The notes beneath the pieces are model-generated. The model was given only the letters and a program-made list of their open reading frames with translations. It had not been told where the DNA came from and made no database searches. Made by a program: the position numbers and the translations under genes. Shown here one piece after another: positions 59,101-64,000 of a stretch of 64,000 nt of DNA. How positions within the stretch are numbered: the first letter of the stretch is position 1; every line of letters begins with the position of its first letter. The DNA comes from VRUE01 sp963704515 (lineage in GTDB: Bacteria; Actinomycetota; Thermoleophilia; Solirubrobacterales; 70-9), in assembly GCA_963704515.1 (NCBI GenBank), contig OY969913.1:1612001-1676000 (forward strand), in the 5' to 3' direction.

Positions 59101-60000
59101 ATGAAGATCCAATCGAGCAAAGGGAGAGTCCTTACGACTCTTCTCATTGCGGCGGTCGCTGCGATGTGTCTGGTTGGCACGGCTCAGGCAAAACTGACCG
59201 GCGCCTACACCCATTTCGAACAGTGTCCATACACCAATGCGGAAGTCAAAAAGTGCATCCAGTCCACCACGGAATCCGGCGAAGTGCTGCTCGGCTCCAA
59301 GGAAGTGCCGATCGTCAACCCGGTGGTCCTCCAGGGCGGCTATGGGGCAATCAACGAAAAAGGATTTGCCCAATTCTTTGCCGCGACCAACGGCGTGACG
59401 CTCCAGAAAGTGGCGCAACCCGTGCCAGGTGGCCTGGCCGGTCTCGTCAACTGCAAAAAAATTAGCGAACCGTTCCTGCGTTGGGCTTGTGAACTCACGT
59501 TCGAAAACGGTCTCACCGGCCTCAACTCGACGCTCGAACTTGCAAAGCCGGCGAGTGAAATCGAAATCAGCGAAGAAAACCTGATCACCACGGAAGGAAC
59601 GACGCTGAAACTCCCGGTCAAGGCTCACCTGGAAAATCCGTTCCTTGGCAGCGGTTGCTACGTGGGCTCCAGCTCCTCGCCGTTGATTTGGAATCTGACC
59701 ACGGGAACGACCAGCCCGCCTGAACCCAATAAACCGATTACCGGCTCCGGCGGAACCTTCGAACTTCTCGAAAGTGGTCGAATCCTGGAAATCACGGGCG
59801 CCAGCCTGGTTGAAAATGCCTGGTCGGCTCCGGGCGCTACCGGTTGTGGTGGGTTCCTGGTCGAACTCATCCTCGACCCGATCATCAACGCCGCCGCGGG
59901 TCTGCCGGCCTCCGCGGGTCACAACACGGCGATCCTCAACAATCACATCTTCATCACGTCCGCTCGCGCGGCGAAGAAAAACGACGAAGAAAATCCCTAG
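59101..60000 (+). CDS. Exported hypothetical protein D2
   Basis: 299 residues, GAGAGG upstream of ATG. Signal peptide 1-30 ending GTAQA. Strong similarity to D1 along the whole length (same KLTGAYTHFEQCPYTN start, same GGYG, ENLITTEGTTL and NNHIFITSARA), with an added Cys-containing piece NCKKISEPFLRWACELTF in the middle that D1 lacks. Followed by a strong terminator, so it ends the D1-E-PEBP-D2 group. Confidence 0.85.
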   Translation: MKIQSSKGRVLTTLLIAAVAAMCLVGTAQAKLTGAYTHFEQCPYTNAEVKKCIQSTTESGEVLLGSKEVPIVNPVVLQGGYGAINEKGFAQFFAATNGVTLQKVAQPVPGGLAGLVNCKKISEPFLRWACELTFENGLTGLNSTLELAKPASEIEISEENLITTEGTTLKLPVKAHLENPFLGSGCYVGSSSSPLIWNLTTGTTSPPEPNKPITGSGGTFELLESGRILEITGASLVENAWSAPGATGCGGFLVELILDPIINAAAGLPASAGHNTAILNNHIFITSARAAKKNDEENP

Positions 60001-60014
60001 TCCATCGGGATTCA

Positions 60015-60046
60015 GCGACGGGGCGCCCAGTCGGGCGCCCCGTCGC
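60015..60046 (+). terminator. Terminator after D2
   Basis: Perfect 14-bp stem GCGACGGGGCGCCC / GGGCGCCCCGTCGC, loop AGTC, 14 bp after the D2 stop; no long T-run. Confidence 0.8.
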
Positions 60047-60065
60047 CAAAACTTATCGCCGCAGC

Positions 60066-60093
60066 TTGACAACTACACGAATTCCTGTATAGT
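60066..60093 (+). promoter_or_regulatory. Near-consensus promoter without a gene downstream
   Basis: TTGACA (60066-60071), 16-nt spacer, TATAGT (60088-60093): the best sigma-70 match I noticed in the window. It points into the 3' end of the minus-strand gene at 60178-60966. Confidence 0.7.
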
Positions 60094-60099
60094 TTCGCT

Positions 60100-60165
60100 C
60101 GCTGACGGCGGTGAGATCGAGCGCCGGGAGGGTGACGACGACCTCCCCGGCGCTCTCTCGCTGTG
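60100..60165 (+). ncRNA. Candidate small RNA
   Basis: Predicted transcript from the 60066-60093 promoter. It would contain a stable hairpin AGCGCCGGGAGG / CCTCCCCGGCGCT (60120-60154, one bulged base) followed by CTCTCTCGCTGTG. No reading frame with a ribosome site is present. If it reads through, it would be antisense to the end of the next gene. The hairpin could instead be the terminator of that gene. Confidence 0.35.
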
Positions 60166-60177
60166 TAGGGCACTGCG

Positions 60178-60966
60178 TCAGTCCTCGACGTCGTCTTCTC
60201 TTTCGAGCTTTCGGCGCTCTTTTTCTTCGATCTTGCGTTCTTCCTCCTCGTCGAGCTCGTCGAGCTTCTGCAGCAGCCACTCGACGTCGACGCCCTCGGC
60301 GATCTGGTACTTCTGATCGGGGTCGAAGGGGACCTCCTCGCCGTCCTCGTCACCCTCCTCATCCTCGCCTTCCTCCTCCTCGATGTAGCGGGCCGCGACG
60401 GCGGGTGGCACGTCGCCGCCTTCCTCGACCCAGCGGTGGAGTTGGGTTTCCAGGTCGCGGGCGATGTCGACCAGCGCCTGGGTATGCGCCATCAGGGCGT
60501 CGAAGACACCTTTCATCAGGAGAGAGCGGTCTTCGTTGAGGCCGTCGGTTGGGACGGGTGCTTCGTCGAGCACCCGTTCGGTCTCCTCGGGGTCGGCCAT
60601 CTGCTCGTCGATCACCTGCTCGATTGCCGTGCGGTGGCTTTCGGCCGTCTGGGCGAGGCCGGTGAGGAAGAGCCTCCAGGTCATCGGCTCGTAGTTGATG
60701 CGCGCCTCCAGCCAGGCCGGCGAGCGGCTCACCATCCCGGGCATCCGCTCGATCAGGTCGGCCTTGGTCGAGGGCAGGATCGCCAGGTGGGCCAGCATCG
60801 TTCCCTGGCGGTTGACCATCGTCGCCCAGTTGTGCAGCAGGATCCGGTCGTCGTCCAGCGGCAGCGCGTCCGGGGGCGCCTCCGCTTCCAGGATCTCCCG
60901 CGACTTGAACGCCCCCTGGATCGTACGAAGCACCATCATCTCGAGGTTCGGAGCCGCTTCGTCCAT
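60178..60966 (-). CDS. Acidic hypothetical protein
   Basis: 262 residues from ATG 60966; the frame is open further upstream, but those residues overlap the Fic gene and look like non-coding translation. Residues 1-170 are helical (MMVLRTIQGAFKSREILEAE, LLHNWATMVNRQGTMLAHL, WLEARINYEPMTWRLFLTGL). The last third is very acidic (a run of Glu/Asp near 200-220) and ends in a charged coil DELDEEEERKIEEKERRKL. No family recognised. It is divergent from the Fic gene across a shared palindrome. Confidence 0.65.
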   Translation of the reverse strand: MDEAAPNLEMMVLRTIQGAFKSREILEAEAPPDALPLDDDRILLHNWATMVNRQGTMLAHLAILPSTKADLIERMPGMVSRSPAWLEARINYEPMTWRLFLTGLAQTAESHRTAIEQVIDEQMADPEETERVLDEAPVPTDGLNEDRSLLMKGVFDALMAHTQALVDIARDLETQLHRWVEEGGDVPPAVAARYIEEEEGEDEEGDEDGEEVPFDPDQKYQIAEGVDVEWLLQKLDELDEEEERKIEEKERRKLEREDDVED

Positions 60967-61037
60967 CGAGAGACCGAAGGGTATCGCTTTTGGAACGTCC
61001 TGTTGTCTCGGTGGCCGGAATAGGGGGCATCGAATCA

Positions 61038-61070
61038 AAATAGGTATTCTGGGATGCGGACTACCTATTT
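61038..61070. promoter_or_regulatory. Palindromic operator candidate between the divergent genes
   Basis: AAATAGGTA and TACCTATTT, a perfect 9-bp inverted repeat with a 15-nt spacer, ending seven bases before the GTG of the Fic gene. The right arm also looks like a -10 box for a nearly leaderless mRNA. Confidence 0.5.
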
Positions 61071-61076
61071 GAACCC

Positions 61077-62126
61077 GTGCAGACCTTTCGCGATTTGGAA
61101 AAGCACCTCGGCATGGTTCCGGCCTCGGCTGTGATGGCGCTCGCGGACGCGAGCACTGGCCGCGGGCGTGAGGAAGCATTCCGTCGGCAGCATCCGCAGG
61201 CGCTCGAGGGCCTGATGGAGATTGCTCGCATCCAGAGCAGCGAATCCTCCAATGCAATCGAGCAGATCACCGCGCCGGCCGACAGGGTCGCGGAACTGGT
61301 CCGGGACAAAACGACCCCTCGCAATAGGTCCGAGGAGGAGATCGCCGGCTACAGAAGGGCGCTCGACACGATCCACGCGAACGCCGAGAGCATTCCGCTC
61401 AAGGCGTCGGTGGTCCGCCAGCTCCACCGCGACCTCTATTCGTTTACGGCGACGCTCGGCGGCAACTTCAAGAGCACCCAGAACGAGGTGGCTCGGTTCA
61501 GCAAGGGCGGCAAAAAGATCGCGGTGATCTTCAAGGGTTCGACGCCTTTCGAGACTCCTGCCGCAATGGACGAGTTGCACGAGCGCCTCAATGGGGCGAT
61601 CAAAGCCGGTCAGCACGCCCCGCTGCTCCTCGTGGGGGCTTACGTCTTCGACTTCCTGATGATCCATCCGTTCAATGACGGAAACGGCCGCCTCTCACGG
61701 TTGTTGACGCTTTTGCTGCTTTACCGCTCAGGCCATGAGGTCGGTCGCTTCGTCAGTCTCGAGAAGCTGATTGAGGAAAGCAAAGAGACCTATTACGAGA
61801 GCTTGGAGCGATCAACTGCGAGGTGGAGCGAGGGCGAGCACGACATCTGGCCGTGGCTGAACTACTTTCTCGGCATCCTCAACGCGGCATACAAGACATT
61901 CGAGGCGCGGGCTGGTGAGTTGACGGCGGGTCGCGGCTCAAAGGCGATGAGAATCAGGCAATTCGTAGAGGCGCACGCCTCCGACGTGTTCACGCTCGAT
62001 GAGCTCCGACGGGCCCTGCCAGATGTGAGCGCCGACCACATCCGCGCCGAGCTGCGCAGGATGCGCGATGCGGGCGAGGTCCAGTCGCCGGGGCGCGGCC
62101 GCAGGGATTGGCGGCGAACCGGCTGA
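61077..62126 (+). CDS. Fic domain protein (probable AMP transferase)
   Basis: 349 residues, GTG start. The Fic motif is complete: HPFNDGNGR at 197-205, with the catalytic His197 and the Mg-binding Asp201. Fic enzymes usually move AMP from ATP to a Ser, Thr or Tyr of a target protein. An N-terminal inhibitory helix of the class II kind is present at 57-63 (SSNAIEQ), but the residue after the Glu is Gln where Gly or Asn is usual. A C-terminal winged-helix-like segment (about 285-349, FTLDELRRALPDVSADHIR) suggests DNA binding and possibly autoregulation through the palindrome just upstream. The stop TGA overlaps the ATG of the permease gene. Confidence 0.9.
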   Translation: MQTFRDLEKHLGMVPASAVMALADASTGRGREEAFRRQHPQALEGLMEIARIQSSESSNAIEQITAPADRVAELVRDKTTPRNRSEEEIAGYRRALDTIHANAESIPLKASVVRQLHRDLYSFTATLGGNFKSTQNEVARFSKGGKKIAVIFKGSTPFETPAAMDELHERLNGAIKAGQHAPLLLVGAYVFDFLMIHPFNDGNGRLSRLLTLLLLYRSGHEVGRFVSLEKLIEESKETYYESLERSTARWSEGEHDIWPWLNYFLGILNAAYKTFEARAGELTAGRGSKAMRIRQFVEAHASDVFTLDELRRALPDVSADHIRAELRRMRDAGEVQSPGRGRRDWRRTG

Positions 62127-64000
62127 TGGCCCAACGCATCCCGCGTGACGAATCGCTGAGCCGCGTCCACGGCGTCGGCGCCCTGTTCGCCGCCGCCTAC
62201 GGCAACGTCGGCTCCTCGATCTACTACGCGCTCGGGGTCACCGCGGCCTTCGCGCTCGGGCTGACGCCGGTCGCCTTCGTCATCTCCGGGCTGATCTTCG
62301 CCTGCACCGCCGCCACCTACGCCGAGGCGACCGTGATGTACCCGGAGGCCGGCGGCTCCTCGAGCTTCGCCCGCCACGCCTTCAACGAGCTGCTCAGCTT
62401 CGTCGCCGCCTGGGGGCAGATGCTCAACTACGTGATCACGGTCGCGATCTCGGCCTACTTCGTGCCCCACTACCTGGCCGTCTTCTGGGCGCCGCTCGGC
62501 CACGGCCCGGGGGACATCGTCGCCGGCGCCGCGGTGATCGCCGGCCTCGCCCTGCTCAACATCCGCGGCTCCCAGGAGTCGGCCAAGCTCAACCTCGTCC
62601 TCGCGATCGCCGACCTCGCCACCCAGGTCGTCCTCGTCGGCATCGGCGTCGTCCTCGTGCTCAGCCCGGAAGTCCTGGTCGACAACGTCCACCTCGGCGT
62701 CGCCCCCACCTGGAGCGACTTCGCGCTCGGCATCGCCGTCGGGATGATCGCCTACACCGGGATCGAGACGATCTCCAACATGGCCGAGGAGGCCAAGGAC
62801 GCGGTGCGCACGATCCCGCGCAGCGTCGGCTTCACGGTGATGGCCGTGCTCGGCCTCTACCTGCTGATCCCGATCGTCGCCCTCTCGGCGATGCCGGTCG
62901 TCCAGAACGCCGCCGGCCACTACGCGACCGAGCTCGGCAGCGAGTTCGCCAACGACCCGATCCTCGGCATCGTCGAGAACCTCGGCCTCAGCGCCGGCCC
63001 CACCGAAGCGCTGCGCTTCTACGTCGGCATCCTCGCCGCGGTGATCCTGCTGATCGCCACCAACGCCGGCCTGATCGGCGTCTCCCGCCTCACCTACTCG
63101 ATGGGCCAGCACCGCCAGCTGCCCGAGGGCCTGCGCCAGGTCCACCCGCGCTACCGCACCCCCTACATCGCGATCCTCGTCTTCGCCGCGGTGGCGATGC
63201 TCACCCTGATCCCCGGCCAGACCGACTTCCTGGCGACGATGTACTCGTTCGGCGCGATGCTCTCCTTCACCATCGCCCACGTCTCGGTGATCCAGCTGCG
63301 CCGCCGCCACGGCGACGTGGAGCGGCCCTGGAAGCCGGTCGGCAACATCCGGGTGGGGGGGACGCTGCTGCCGCTGACGGCCGTCCTCGGCGGCCTCGGG
63401 ACCTTCTCCGCCTGGATCGTGGTGATGGCCCTCAACCCGCGCACGCTCGCCGTCGGCGTGGGGTGGATGGCGCTCGGCATCGCCGTCTACGTGCTCTACC
63501 GCCGCAACCAGCGCCTGCCGCTCACCGAGACGGTCAAGGTACTGCTGCCCGAGCCGCTGGGCGTCGAGGAGATCGAGTACCGCTCGGTGCTCGTCGCCTT
63601 CGAGGAGGACGAGCCCTTCTCCGAGGAGATGGTCGCGACCGCGGTCAAGCTCGCCTCCAAGCGCCGCCGCGGCATCCACGTCCACTCGATGCTGACCGTG
63701 CCCACCCACCTGCCGCTCGAGGCCGAGCTGCCCGAGTCCGAAGCCGCGGCGCAGAGCAAGATCGAGCAGGCGAAGCTGATCGGCGGCCAGCGCGTCACCG
63801 GCCACGTCGCCCGCGTCCGCCCCGGCCAGGCCGGCTACTCGATCGCCGAGGAGGCCAAGCTGATCGCCGCCGCCGCCGCGGTCGTCGGCCTCCGCCACCG
63901 CGGCGGCCGCCCGCTCTACGACAAGACCCTCCAAACCGTCCTCGGCGAGCGCCCCTGCCGCGTGATAGTCGTCTCCGAGCCCGACCCCCAACGCGGCTCC
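62126..64000 (+). CDS. APC-family amino acid permease with C-terminal USP-like region (partial at window end)
   Basis: 625 codons in the window, no stop. ATG shares its A with the Fic stop (TGATG). Residues 1-460 are the permease: about 12 membrane segments, with the APC landmark GNVGSSIYYALG in helix 1 and YTGIETISNMAEEAKD in helix 6. After a loop (LPLTETVKVLLPEP) a soluble region begins at about 475: YRSVLVAFEEDEPFSEEM, then KRRRGIHVHSMLTVP and, near the end, CRVIVVSEP, which resembles a universal-stress-protein domain on the cytoplasmic side. This combination is known in actinobacterial APC transporters. Substrate unknown. Confidence 0.88.
   Translation, partial: MAQRIPRDESLSRVHGVGALFAAAYGNVGSSIYYALGVTAAFALGLTPVAFVISGLIFACTAATYAEATVMYPEAGGSSSFARHAFNELLSFVAAWGQMLNYVITVAISAYFVPHYLAVFWAPLGHGPGDIVAGAAVIAGLALLNIRGSQESAKLNLVLAIADLATQVVLVGIGVVLVLSPEVLVDNVHLGVAPTWSDFALGIAVGMIAYTGIETISNMAEEAKDAVRTIPRSVGFTVMAVLGLYLLIPIVALSAMPVVQNAAGHYATELGSEFANDPILGIVENLGLSAGPTEALRFYVGILAAVILLIATNAGLIGVSRLTYSMGQHRQLPEGLRQVHPRYRTPYIAILVFAAVAMLTLIPGQTDFLATMYSFGAMLSFTIAHVSVIQLRRRHGDVERPWKPVGNIRVGGTLLPLTAVLGGLGTFSAWIVVMALNPRTLAVGVGWMALGIAVYVLYRRNQRLPLTETVKVLLPEPLGVEEIEYRSVLVAFEEDEPFSEEMVATAVKLASKRRRGIHVHSMLTVPTHLPLEAELPESEAAAQSKIEQAKLIGGQRVTGHVARVRPGQAGYSIAEEAKLIAAAAAVVGLRHRGGRPLYDKTLQTVLGERPCRVIVVSEPDPQRGS

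Overview
The window looks like chromosomal DNA of a high-GC actinobacterium. Class Thermoleophilia (Solirubrobacterales-like) is my best guess. It is an inference from a Rex repressor of actinobacterial type, a K+-independent H+-pyrophosphatase, a YbdK ligase and many exported proteins with Lys/His-rich tails; no 16S or other phylogenetic marker is present. The genes at both edges run out of the window.

Layout. 1-14.6 kb: the 3' end of a modular type I polyketide synthase (two and a half modules plus a thioesterase), translationally coupled to an alpha/beta hydrolase. 14.8-16.9 kb: H+-pyrophosphatase. 16.9-22.7 kb: a patchwork of accessory and damaged genes. It holds a 5'-truncated DUF559 gene, a GNAT-like protein flanked by two paralogous small basic proteins, YbdK, rex, a DUF3800 gene, a decayed partial copy of rex and a truncated TetR regulator. 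22.9-24.5 kb: a collagen-like exported protein and a small protein. 24.6-56.6 kb: four tandem copies of a three-gene cassette A-B-C, about 8 kb each. 56.7-60.0 kb: four more exported-protein genes (D1, E, a PEBP lipoprotein, D2). 60.1-64.0 kb: a candidate small RNA, an acidic hypothetical protein, a Fic protein and an APC permease with a C-terminal universal-stress-protein-like region.

The tandem array fills half the window and is its most unusual part. Each unit has the same leader (a promoter-like sequence and a hairpin close to the predicted transcript start), then gene A (about 240 aa, exported, five conserved Cys), a strong GC hairpin, gene B (about 1,200 aa, Fn3-like domain plus YWTN-type propeller blades, basic tail), and gene C (about 1,108 aa, repeated Cys modules, basic tail). 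C starts inside the stop of B (GTGA). A differs clearly between units and carries many TTA codons. B and C are nearly identical in units 1 and 4, and C is nearly identical in units 2 and 3. All four B copies carry frame damage; the A and C genes are intact. Whether the B damage is real or an assembly artefact in long repeats cannot be told from the sequence.

How the parts may fit together (inference): the array plus the D/E/PEBP and collagen-like genes would give a large set of secreted or wall-attached proteins. A would be the variable part, made in excess of B and C because of the A-B hairpin, or held back by its rare codons. The PKS end predicts a chain finished by malonate, malonate and methylmalonate extensions and released by the thioesterase.
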